Position numbers and translations under genes: made by a program. 64,000 nucleotides of DNA from Occultella glacieicola. GTDB lineage: Bacteria; Actinomycetota; Actinomycetes; Actinomycetales; Beutenbergiaceae. The stretch covers positions 124,001 to 188,000 of the forward strand of contig NZ_SMNA01000006.1 in NCBI RefSeq assembly GCF_004353825.1, written 5' to 3'. The notes under the pieces are model-generated. The model was not told the origin of the DNA. It saw only the letters and a program-made list of their open reading frames with translations, and made no database searches. Below, in pieces: positions 48,320-56,233 of the stretch; position 1 is the first letter of the stretch; the number at the start of each line of letters is the position of its first letter.

Positions 48320-51168
48320 CGAGCGTCCCGGCCCCGCAGCACCAGCTTGCGCACCTCGTCGAACCAGAGGACGGCGGACGCCATCGCGAGGCAGACCAGC
48401 CAGTGCGCCAGGTCGAGCGACGCGGTGCCGAACGCGATCTGCAGGAACGGGACCTCGACGATCGCGAACTGCAGCACGAGCCCCAGGATGATCGCCCCCC
48501 AGAGCCACCGATTCGAGAACGGACGCGAGAACGCACTCGTGGTCTCCGACCGCGAGTTGAACGCGTTGAACAACTGGGCGAGCACCAGGGTGGTGAACCC
48601 CGCCGTCCGCGCCACCTCGAGGGAGTCGCTTCCGGCGACCAGCCCCCCGGGCAGGAAGATGTCGATCGTGAGCAGGGTGATCAGTCCCATCACGAGCCCG
48701 ATGCTGAGGATGCCGAGCCACATCCGCCGGTCGATGATCCGCTCGCTGAGCGGCCGGGGTCGCCGGGCCATGACGTCGTCCACCTCGGGATCCACGCCCA
48801 TCGCCAGGGCCGGCCCGGAGTCCGTGACCAGGTTGATCCACAGGATCTGGGTCGCGAGCAGCGGCACCACGACGGCGTCGGACGAGGCGTCCGTGAGGCC
48901 GATGGCCCCCGCGAACACCACCCCGAGGAACACGGTGGCGACCTCGCCCATGTTCGAGGAGAGCAGGTAGCGCAGGAACTTCTTGATGTTCTCGAAGATG
49001 ATCCGGCCCTGTCGCACCGCGGAGACGATCGTGGCGAAGTTGTCGTCAGCGAGGATCATCTTGCTCGCCTCCTTGGTGACCTCCGTCCCGGTGATGCCCA
49101 TGGCGACGCCGATGTCCGCGGACTTCAGGGCCGGTGCGTCGTTGACGCCGTCACCGGTCATGGCGACGACCTGACCGTCGGCCTGGAGCGCGTCCACGAT
49201 GTCGTTCTTGTTCTTCGGGGCGACGCGCGCGTACACGCTGACCTCACGGACGACGTCCCGCAGTCCGCCCCCGTCGAGCCCGTCCAGTTCGGTACCGGTG
49301 ACGGCCCGCGCGCCCTCGCCCACGATGCCGAGGTCCTGGGCGATCCGCGCTGCCGTGCTCGGGTGGTCGCCGGTGATCATGATCGTCCTGATGCCGGCAC
49401 GGTGGGCCTCGGCCACCGCGACCGCCGCCTCGGGACGGGGCGGGTCGATGATGCCCACGACCCCGAGGTAGATCAGGTCCCGTTCGTCGCTCTCGTCCAG
49501 GACATCGTCATCCAGCTCGTCGAACCTGCGGTAGGCGACGCCGAGCGTGCGCAGGGCGGCTGCCGAGAGCTCCTCGACGTCGGCCAGGGCCTGGGCCCGG
49601 CGCTGCGCCGTGAGCTCGATGACCTCCGTGCCCACCTGGACCCGGTCGCACAGTCCCAGGAGTACGTCCGGTGCCCCCTTGGTGACGATGCCGTGGGCGT
49701 CCTCGGAGGGCCGGAAGTGCTGGGTGCTCATCCGTTTGCGTTCGGACGTGAAGGGCACCTCGGCCTCACGCCGGAACTCGGCGATCACCTCCCTGGTGCC
49801 CGGGAGCTTGTGGGCCGCCACGAGGAACGCGGCCTCGGTGGGGTCGCCGTGGATCTGCCAGGTGCCGTCGGTCTCGCGCAACTGGGCGTCGTTCGCCAGC
49901 GACCCGCCACCGAGCACCATCCGCGCCTCGTGGAGCAGCGCGGCGTCGGTGACCGGCAGCCCCCCGGTGAGCGCCTCGCCGTCGGGCACGTAGCCGACGC
50001 CGGTGAGTTCGACCCGGCCCGAGGCGGTGACGACCCGCTCGATGGTCATCTCGTTCTTCGTGAGCGTGCCGGTCTTGTCCGAGGCGATCACCGAAGCGGA
50101 CCCGAGCGTCTCGACCGAGTGCAGCCGCTTCACGACGGCGTTCTGACGGGCCATCCGCTGGACCCCGATGGCCAGCACCACCGACAGGATCGCGGGCAGG
50201 CCTTCGGGCACGGCGGCGACCGCCAGGGAGACTCCGAGCAGGAGCACGGTCACGAACTCGGTGGGGGTGCTGACCTGGTTCACAAGTGCGGTGACCACCA
50301 TGACCACGACCGCGATGACGATGACGGTGATGCCGAGCAGACGGGAGACGCCGGCCAGATCCTTCTCGAGCGGGCTGGCCTCCTCGACCGTCGCGTCGAG
50401 CATCTCGGCGATGGAGCCCATCTCCGTGCCCATCGCCGTCCCGGTGACCACGGCTCGGCCGGTCCCCTGGGCGATGGCGGTGCCCTTGAACACCATGTTG
50501 AGACGATCGCCGAGCGGCGCGGGCTCGTCGAGGGCGGCGGCGTCCTTCAGGACCGCCTCGCTCTCCCCGGTCAGCGACGCCTCCGCGACCCGCAGGGCGC
50601 TCGTCCGGAGCAGCCGGGCGTCGGCGCCGACGGCATCGCCCTCACCGAGCACGAGGATGTCACCACGGACCAGTTCGCTCGCGGGCACGGCGCGCAGCTC
50701 GCCATCCCGGAGCACGGTCGACGACGCGGCGGTCATCCGGGCCAGCGCCGCGACGGCGTTCTCGGCCTTGTTCTCCTGGACGAACCCGAGCACCGCGTTC
50801 AGCAGAACCACCGCGGTGATCACGATGGCGTCGATCGGAAGTCCGTGCCCGCCCTCCACCGTCCACGCGGCCAGGGAGATCACCACCGCGACCAGCAGCA
50901 GGTAGATCAGCGGGTCCTGGAACTGGGCCAGGATCTTGCGCCACAGCGGGACCGGCGGCGCCGACCGCAGTTCGTTGGGGCCGTCGGTCACCAGCCGGCG
51001 GGCGGCCTCGGCCGTGCCCAGCCCGGCGTCGGGATCCACGCCAAGATCCGCGGCTACCTGCGCGGCGTCGGTGATCGTCGGGTCCGGCCCCGACGTCGGT
51101 GGACCCGGATCGCCGGTGGTCCGGTCCTTGACATCCCTGGCATCCTGACTCGGCCCTACCGCCTCCAT
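48310..51168 (-). CDS. P-type cation-transporting ATPase (P2, Ca2+-type)
   Basis: A 952-residue P-type ATPase. The N-terminal cation ATPase domain (LGTAEAARRLVTDGPNELRS) is followed by the TGES motif (AEASLTGESEAVLKD), the PEGLPA membrane motif, the phosphorylated Asp in ASDKTGTLTKNE, KGAPDVLL and TGDGVNDAPALKSADIGVAM. About ten membrane helices, six of them after the catalytic core. The PEGLP motif and NxxxD pattern place it with P2A-like Ca2+ pumps; the ion is not proven. ATG 51168 is behind GAGGGGAG. Confidence 0.93.
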   Translation of the reverse strand: MEAVGPSQDARDVKDRTTGDPGPPTSGPDPTITDAAQVAADLGVDPDAGLGTAEAARRLVTDGPNELRSAPPVPLWRKILAQFQDPLIYLLLVAVVISLAAWTVEGGHGLPIDAIVITAVVLLNAVLGFVQENKAENAVAALARMTAASSTVLRDGELRAVPASELVRGDILVLGEGDAVGADARLLRTSALRVAEASLTGESEAVLKDAAALDEPAPLGDRLNMVFKGTAIAQGTGRAVVTGTAMGTEMGSIAEMLDATVEEASPLEKDLAGVSRLLGITVIVIAVVVMVVTALVNQVSTPTEFVTVLLLGVSLAVAAVPEGLPAILSVVLAIGVQRMARQNAVVKRLHSVETLGSASVIASDKTGTLTKNEMTIERVVTASGRVELTGVGYVPDGEALTGGLPVTDAALLHEARMVLGGGSLANDAQLRETDGTWQIHGDPTEAAFLVAAHKLPGTREVIAEFRREAEVPFTSERKRMSTQHFRPSEDAHGIVTKGAPDVLLGLCDRVQVGTEVIELTAQRRAQALADVEELSAAALRTLGVAYRRFDELDDDVLDESDERDLIYLGVVGIIDPPRPEAAVAVAEAHRAGIRTIMITGDHPSTAARIAQDLGIVGEGARAVTGTELDGLDGGGLRDVVREVSVYARVAPKNKNDIVDALQADGQVVAMTGDGVNDAPALKSADIGVAMGITGTEVTKEASKMILADDNFATIVSAVRQGRIIFENIKKFLRYLLSSNMGEVATVFLGVVFAGAIGLTDASSDAVVVPLLATQILWINLVTDSGPALAMGVDPEVDDVMARRPRPLSERIIDRRMWLGILSIGLVMGLITLLTIDIFLPGGLVAGSDSLEVARTAGFTTLVLAQLFNAFNSRSETTSAFSRPFSNRWLWGAIILGLVLQFAIVEVPFLQIAFGTASLDLAHWLVCLAMASAVLWFDEVRKLVLRGRDARAA

Positions 51169-51323
51169 GATGCTCCCCTCACGCCGTGGGTCGTCCCTGT
51201 GCCAGTGTCCCAGCCGTCGCCCGCGGCGCCACGGGACGAACGTCCGAACAGACGTCGAACTCTCGGCCCAGCGGCCGGGCGGACCGCAGGGCGGTCGCAC
51301 ACACCTCGTCCACCCCGAACGGC

Positions 51324-51329
51324 TAGCGT
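51324..51329 (+). promoter_or_regulatory. -10 box (TAGCGT), leaderless LRR-protein start
   Basis: TAGCGT lies 6 nt before GTG 51336; no ribosome site is present. Confidence 0.4.
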
Positions 51330-51335
51330 GTCGGC

Positions 51336-52871
51336 GTGCCCCTGAAGTCCGTCTGGTGGGTGGCGGCCGGGCTGGTCGCCGCCGTCGCCGTCGTCCTTTG
51401 CCTGGTTCGCCTCGCCTCCGGGACCCCGTTGCCGTTGCCGTTGGTGCTGCTGATCGCTCTGGCGGGTGCCTCTCCGGTGCTGGTCGCCGCGGCGGCAGGG
51501 ACCACGCGGCGGCCTCGAGCGCCGGGTGCGGCGGTGTCCGCGCTCGTGGCGGCCGGTGTCCTGCTCGCCGGGGGCGGGCTGCTGGTCGCGTCGACCGACG
51601 GCTTCCTCGCCTTGCGGCTGGCGACCATCGACTGGCGGATCCTGGCCCGGGCGGCCACGGCGACGGCGCCCCTCGGGCTGGTCGGGGTCGGTGCGGCCTG
51701 GGTGGTCGCCGCGGTCGGTCTGGCCCGCCGGCGGCGTGCCTGGATCCGCGCCGCCGCGGGGGTCCTCGCGCTGACGTCCCTGTGGTTCGCCGCCTCCCTG
51801 ACCGCCGCCTCCGTCTGGCGGGTCCGCGCCGGGACGCCTCTGCTCGTCGACGGCGGCGGTATCGCCGTCGCGGTCCCGCTCGCCGTGGCCGGGGTGCTCG
51901 CGCTCGGCGTGCCGTGGGTGGCCGGCGCCCGCGACCCGGGCCGCTGGGCCGAACCACGGCCCCACCCGCACGCCCGCCCGGTCGCGGCAGGGCTCGCCCT
52001 CATCCTCGTGGCCGGTGGTGCCGTGGCGCTCTGGGTCGAGCGGGGCGAGCGGCACGTGCTCGCCGAGGTCTTCCCCGATCCGGCGTTGGCCGCCTGCGTG
52101 GCGGACGCCGTCGGGGCGAGCACCCCCGCGGCGCAGGTCAGCGACGCCGACCTCACCGACGTGCTCTCCCTGGAGTGCCCGGGGCCCGGGACCGGCCCCG
52201 ACACATCCGTGGCGGCGATCGTCGATCTCACCGGTCTGGACCGTCTCAGGGAGCTGTCCAGCCTCGATCTCACCGGAAACACGGTCACCGACCTGACCCC
52301 GCTGACCGGACTGGACCTCTGGGGCGTCGTGATCACCGACAACCCGGTCAGCGACCTCACCCCGCTCCAGGGGATGGCGACCCTGACGAACCTCGGCGCG
52401 AGCGGCACCCGGGTGGTCGACCTCACGCCCCTGGCCGGGCAGGCTACCCTCGCCTACCTCGGACTGCGCGGTACCGGAATCAGCGACCTCCGCCCGCTCG
52501 CGTCGATGGGGAACCTGAACGAGGTGGACCTCGGCGACAACGCGATCACCGACGTCGCGCCGCTCGCCGAACACCCCTATCTCACCAGCCTGGACCTCGC
52601 CGGGAACGACGTCGCCGACCTCGGCCCGCTCGGGCCGCTCCCGCAGTTGTGGACCCTGGAGCTCTCCGGGAACCGGATCACGGACCTGTCCTCGGTGCCG
52701 GCGTTCCCGGTGCTGTCCGAGCTGTGGCTGGGCGAGAACCCGCTCACCGACGTGACCGCGTTGACCACGCTCCCGGCGCTGACCGGGGTGGACCTGGCCG
52801 GCGCGCCGCCGGGTCTGCCCGGGATCGCCGAACTGCGCGCCACGGGGGTGTACGTCGGCGGGCTCGCCTAG
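51336..52871 (+). CDS. Membrane protein with internalin-type leucine-rich repeats
   Basis: A 511-residue protein. The first ~240 residues hold about six hydrophobic helices (WWVAAGLVAAVAVVLCLVRL, LALILVAGGAVALWV near 220). After a ~50-residue linker, residues about 305-505 consist of roughly nine 22-residue repeats of the internalin type (LRELSSLDLTGNTVTDLTPL, NLNEVDLGDNAITDVAPLAE, LWTLELSGNRITDLSSVPAF). Repeats would face the outside if the last helix leaves the cell. Probably a binding surface for a protein partner; function unknown. Confidence 0.7.
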   Translation: MPLKSVWWVAAGLVAAVAVVLCLVRLASGTPLPLPLVLLIALAGASPVLVAAAAGTTRRPRAPGAAVSALVAAGVLLAGGGLLVASTDGFLALRLATIDWRILARAATATAPLGLVGVGAAWVVAAVGLARRRRAWIRAAAGVLALTSLWFAASLTAASVWRVRAGTPLLVDGGGIAVAVPLAVAGVLALGVPWVAGARDPGRWAEPRPHPHARPVAAGLALILVAGGAVALWVERGERHVLAEVFPDPALAACVADAVGASTPAAQVSDADLTDVLSLECPGPGTGPDTSVAAIVDLTGLDRLRELSSLDLTGNTVTDLTPLTGLDLWGVVITDNPVSDLTPLQGMATLTNLGASGTRVVDLTPLAGQATLAYLGLRGTGISDLRPLASMGNLNEVDLGDNAITDVAPLAEHPYLTSLDLAGNDVADLGPLGPLPQLWTLELSGNRITDLSSVPAFPVLSELWLGENPLTDVTALTTLPALTGVDLAGAPPGLPGIAELRATGVYVGGLA

Positions 52872-52904
52872 GCCGGGCCGGCCGGCCGTAGGCTTGACCT
52901 TCTG

Positions 52905-54056
52905 ATGCAGTGCTCCTACTTCGACGCCGGCCGGTGCCGTTCGTGCACCCTGATGGGACACGCCTACGCCACCCAGCTCGCTGGCAAACAGGCGCACTGC
53001 CAGGAGGTCCTCGCCGACTTCCCGATGGCCTGGTCCGAGCCCGTCACCAGCCCCGAGTCCGGGTTCCGGAACAAGGCGAAGATGGTGGTCGGCGGGAACG
53101 TGGCGGCGCCGACCCTCGGCATTCTGGACCGCGCCGGGCACGGGGTGGACCTGTCCGACTGTGGCCTCTACCCACCCGAGCTGTCCGCGACGTTCGCGCC
53201 GCTGGCCGCGTTCATCACCCGCGCCGGGCTCGAGCCGTACGACGTGCCCGGGCGGCGAGGTCAGCTGAAGTACGTGATCGTCACCGTCTCGCCCGACGGC
53301 GAACTCATGGTCCGGTTCGTCGTCCGGACCGCTGAGGTGCTCGGGCGCATCCGCGCCGGGCTCGGCTGGCTCCGGGAGCAGCTGCCGTCGCTCGCGGTGC
53401 TCTCGGCGAACATCCACCCCGAGCACAAGGCGGTCCTCGAGGGCGCCGAGGAGATCATCCTGACCGACCGGGATACCCTGCCGATGGTCGTCAACCGGAC
53501 CGTGCTGCACCTGCGCCCCCGTAGCTTCTTCCAGACGAACACGGTCGTGGCCGCCGCGCTGTACCGCCAGGCCACACAGTGGCTCGACGAGATCGCACCG
53601 GCGACGGTCTGGGACCTCTACTGCGGCGTCGGCGGTTTCGCGCTGCACGCGGCCGGTCCGGGCCGCTCGGTACTGGGCGTGGAGACGTCGGCGGAGGCGA
53701 TCGACGGCGCACGGCGCAGCGCCACCGAGCTGGGACTGTCCGGGGTGCGGTTCGAGGTCGGTGATGCCGGCGCGTTCGCGGTCGGCGGGCACCCTGCCGG
53801 ACTCGCCGGCCCGGCTGCGGCGCAGGCACCGGACCTGGTGATCGTGAACCCGCCGCGCCGGGGCATCGGGCCCGAATTGGCGGGCTGGCTGGAGTCCTCG
53901 GAGGTTCGCAGCGTCCTGTACTCGAGCTGTCGCGCCGAGTCGCTCGCGCGGGACCTGGCCGCGATGCCCTCGTTGCTTCCGCGCCGGGCTCGAGTGCTCG
54001 ACATGTTCCCGCAGACCGATCACTACGAGGTCCTCGTCGAACTCCGGCGGGCCTGA
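52905..54056 (+). CDS. rlmC: 23S rRNA (uracil-C5)-methyltransferase RlmC
   Basis: A 383-residue TrmA/RumA-family enzyme without a TRAM domain, as expected for RlmC (m5U747). Four Cys for a 4Fe-4S cluster are present: Cys3, Cys11, Cys14 and Cys86 (MQCSYFDAGRCRSCTLMG; VDLSDCGLYP). The SAM site is VWDLYCGVGGFALHAAGPGR and the catalytic Cys is in VLYSSCRAESLARDL. RPRSFFQTNT is the usual uracil-methylase motif. No good ribosome site; a TAGGCT box lies 10 nt before the ATG, giving a near-leaderless mRNA. Confidence 0.92.
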   Translation: MQCSYFDAGRCRSCTLMGHAYATQLAGKQAHCQEVLADFPMAWSEPVTSPESGFRNKAKMVVGGNVAAPTLGILDRAGHGVDLSDCGLYPPELSATFAPLAAFITRAGLEPYDVPGRRGQLKYVIVTVSPDGELMVRFVVRTAEVLGRIRAGLGWLREQLPSLAVLSANIHPEHKAVLEGAEEIILTDRDTLPMVVNRTVLHLRPRSFFQTNTVVAAALYRQATQWLDEIAPATVWDLYCGVGGFALHAAGPGRSVLGVETSAEAIDGARRSATELGLSGVRFEVGDAGAFAVGGHPAGLAGPAAAQAPDLVIVNPPRRGIGPELAGWLESSEVRSVLYSSCRAESLARDLAAMPSLLPRRARVLDMFPQTDHYEVLVELRRA

Positions 54057-54104
54057 GACCCGACCGAGCGGACGGGGCATCGGTCCCTTTGACATGATGC
54101 ACGC

Positions 54105-55331
54105 GTGAGCACCGCGAAGTCCCCACGGACCTCGCCCGCCGAGCCGCGGCCGTCGGGCACCGGACGCACGCCGACCACCGGGCCGCCGGTCCCCACCACG
54201 AGCGAGCCGACGCCGTCGGGAGCCGTTCCGGACCACGAACGCTACGTGCGTGGCGAGACGGAGGCGTTGGTCGCGGCGGCCACCGCCGCCGTGCTCGCGG
54301 CGGGCGTGGGGCTGATCGTGTTCCGTGGCAGCGCGACGCCCCTCTGGGGCGAGTCCTCGATCGGGCTGGTCGCGCTGGCCGTGACCCTGGTGGTCGCCGC
54401 GGTCGCGGGGGGCGTCGGCTATCTGCGCTCCTGGAGCCTGCCCGGCCGCCAGTGGCGGCGCTCCCTGCGCCCGTGGCTGAAGGCCCTCGACGTGCTCGGC
54501 GTGGTCCTGGTGCACACCGCGCTCGGTGGGCTGCTCACCCTCGGGGCGTTCGCACTGCTGCAGCAGAGTTTCCGTGGGCTCGCGCTCGACCCGTTCCTGG
54601 CGTCCGGTGCCGTCGCGCTCGCCGCCGGCCTGGTCGCCTACTGGGTGTACCTGTCGGTCCAGTCCACCTCCACCGTGCGGCTCGCGAGCCTGCTCGTGGC
54701 CTTCCTGGCGATCGGCACGTTCACGTCGATGGCGACCGCGCAGGATCCCCGCTGGTGGGAGTACCACTTCAGCCAGCTCGGCAGCTTCGGGGACGGCTCG
54801 AGCGGCCTGTTCAACATGACCCTGGCGATCGCCGGGTTGCTCGTGACGAGCTTCGCGCTCTCCCTTCATCGCAACCTCCAGGCGCTGCACCGCGCGGGCG
54901 TGCTCGTGTACGACTTCGCGCCCCGGGTCGTCGCGGCGGCGTTCGTGGTGATGGGGCTGATGCTGTCCTGTGTGGGCATCGTCTCGATCCCCGTGAACGA
55001 GTCGCTGCACAACGTGTTCGCGTGGGGCCTGGTGCTGGCGTTCGGGGTGCTCCTGCTCGGCTCACCGATCCTGCTGCGTGGCCTGCCCGGGCAGTTCTTC
55101 GGGGTGACCGCCGTGATGGTCGCGGTGCTGATCGGGGCCGCGGTGGCCTTCTTCCTCGGCAGGATCGTGTTCACCGCGTTCGAGCTGACGGCGTTCGTGG
55201 TCATCTTCGCCTGGATCATGGTCTTCATCCGGATCGTCGACGCCTCGGCGCGGCCGGGGCAGGATGCCCCCGGCGCGGTCACCGACCAGGGACCGACCTC
55301 GGCCTCGGAGCGAGGTCGCTCCGAGGCCTGA
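54105..55331 (+). CDS. DUF998-like polytopic membrane protein
   Basis: A 408-residue protein with a ~50-residue Thr/Pro-rich cytoplasmic N-terminus and about nine helices. The loop after helix 5 (DPRWWEYHFSQLGSFGDGSS) and FNMTLAIAGLLVTSFALSLH match the DUF998 family. Function unknown. GTG 54105 is 6 nt after CATGAT (leaderless possible). The last ten codons (SASERGRSEA) are part of a strong hairpin. Confidence 0.72.
   Translation: MSTAKSPRTSPAEPRPSGTGRTPTTGPPVPTTSEPTPSGAVPDHERYVRGETEALVAAATAAVLAAGVGLIVFRGSATPLWGESSIGLVALAVTLVVAAVAGGVGYLRSWSLPGRQWRRSLRPWLKALDVLGVVLVHTALGGLLTLGAFALLQQSFRGLALDPFLASGAVALAAGLVAYWVYLSVQSTSTVRLASLLVAFLAIGTFTSMATAQDPRWWEYHFSQLGSFGDGSSGLFNMTLAIAGLLVTSFALSLHRNLQALHRAGVLVYDFAPRVVAAAFVVMGLMLSCVGIVSIPVNESLHNVFAWGLVLAFGVLLLGSPILLRGLPGQFFGVTAVMVAVLIGAAVAFFLGRIVFTAFELTAFVVIFAWIMVFIRIVDASARPGQDAPGAVTDQGPTSASERGRSEA
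55301..55328. terminator. 12-bp hairpin inside the last codons
   Basis: A perfect 12-bp stem GGCCTCGGAGCG / CGCTCCGAGGCC with an AGGT loop. It covers the last codons of the DUF998-like gene and ends one base before its TGA; the convergent NmrA-like gene ends 31 nt away. Best terminator-like hairpin in the window, and probably bidirectional. Confidence 0.6.
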
Positions 55332-55362
55332 GACCACGCCCGGGCGCTGCCCGCGGCCGGCG

Positions 55363-56118
55363 CTAGACCGCGGCTCGGGCCGCCGACCAGTCCGCCAGGT
55401 GGGTGGGCGCGAGCTCGGCGTCCTCCGCGGTCGCCGCCAGGGAGGTCTCGCCGAGAGTCGTGCCGAAGTACCGCGCCCCCGGGTCGTCGATCACGTCGCG
55501 GGGGTCGTCCTTCGCGGCCAGGGCGCCGCGGACCAGATCCGCCATCCGGAACCGCTCCGGACCGCCGACCTCGTGCCGCCCGTTCAGGGGTGCGTTCGCG
55601 GCGGTCCGGGCGACCACCGCGGCCACGTCGGCTGCCGCCATCGGCTGGAAGTACGCGGTGGGCAGGCGGACCTCGTTGCCGTCGGTGGCCTCGTCGGTGA
55701 TCCGGGCCAGGAACTCGAAGAACTGGGTGGCCCGGATGATCGAGTAGGGCAGCCCGGAGTCCTCGATGAGGCACTCCTGCGCGACCTTCGCACGCAGGTA
55801 GCCGCTGTCCGGCAGCTCGTCGGCGCCCACGACCGAGAGCGCCACGTAATGACCGACCCCGGCCTCCTTCGCGGCGGCGACGAGGGTGTTCGTGGAAGTG
55901 GTGAAGAAGTCCAGCACGTCCTGGTCGGCGAACGAGGGCGAGTTCGAGACATCGACCACCACGTCCGCCCCGGCGAGTGCCTGCGCCACCCCCTCCCCGG
56001 TGATGGTGTTGACACCGGTGTTCGGGGCGGCCGGTACGGCCTCGTGCCCGTGCTCGGCCAGCCGGGTGACGACCTGTGAGCCGATGAGTCCGGTGCCGCC
56101 GATGACGACGATCTTCAT
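55363..56118 (-). CDS. NmrA-like NAD(P)-binding oxidoreductase
   Basis: A 251-residue atypical short-chain dehydrogenase. KIVVIGGTGLIGSQVVTRLA is the Rossmann GGTGxxG motif; VVVDVSNSPSFADQDVLDFF, AKVAQECLIEDSGLPYSIIR and ATQFFEFLARI follow. The classical catalytic YxxxK is missing, as in NmrA/HSCARG-like proteins, so it may bind nucleotides as a sensor or act on quinones. A TGTCACA-N16-GGTCCT promoter of the SigJ type lies upstream (56172-56200). AGGAAGG is the ribosome site. Probable member of the ECF41 regulon. Confidence 0.82.
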   Translation of the reverse strand: MKIVVIGGTGLIGSQVVTRLAEHGHEAVPAAPNTGVNTITGEGVAQALAGADVVVDVSNSPSFADQDVLDFFTTSTNTLVAAAKEAGVGHYVALSVVGADELPDSGYLRAKVAQECLIEDSGLPYSIIRATQFFEFLARITDEATDGNEVRLPTAYFQPMAAADVAAVVARTAANAPLNGRHEVGGPERFRMADLVRGALAAKDDPRDVIDDPGARYFGTTLGETSLAATAEDAELAPTHLADWSAARAAV

Positions 56119-56171
56119 GATCAGAGCCTTCCTGGGTCCGCCAGGCAGGCTGTCCCACCCGGTCGTCCACT

Positions 56172-56200
56172 AGGACCGGACAGCACCCCGGGCTGTGACA
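56172..56200 (-). promoter_or_regulatory. ECF41/SigJ-type promoter of NmrA-like gene
   Basis: On the minus strand TGTCACA (56200-56194), 16 nt, then GGTCCT (56177-56172). Established SigJ/ECF41 promoters read GTCACA-N16-CGTCCT, so 11 of 12 positions match. Transcription would start about 45 nt before the ATG at 56118. Confidence 0.65.
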
Positions 56201-56233
56201 GCCGGGTGGGATCGGCGTCGGCCGGGTCCGTCG

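Noticed and set aside
45956-51345. Two plus-strand open frames of about 1000 codons opposite hrpB and the P-type ATPase
   Set aside because: Antisense shadows; both opposite strands encode complete, motif-rich proteins.
51169-51957. 263-residue N-terminal extension of the P-type ATPase frame
   Set aside because: Low-complexity Arg/Pro sequence antisense to the LRR gene; ATG 51168 has a ribosome site and gives the normal N-terminus.
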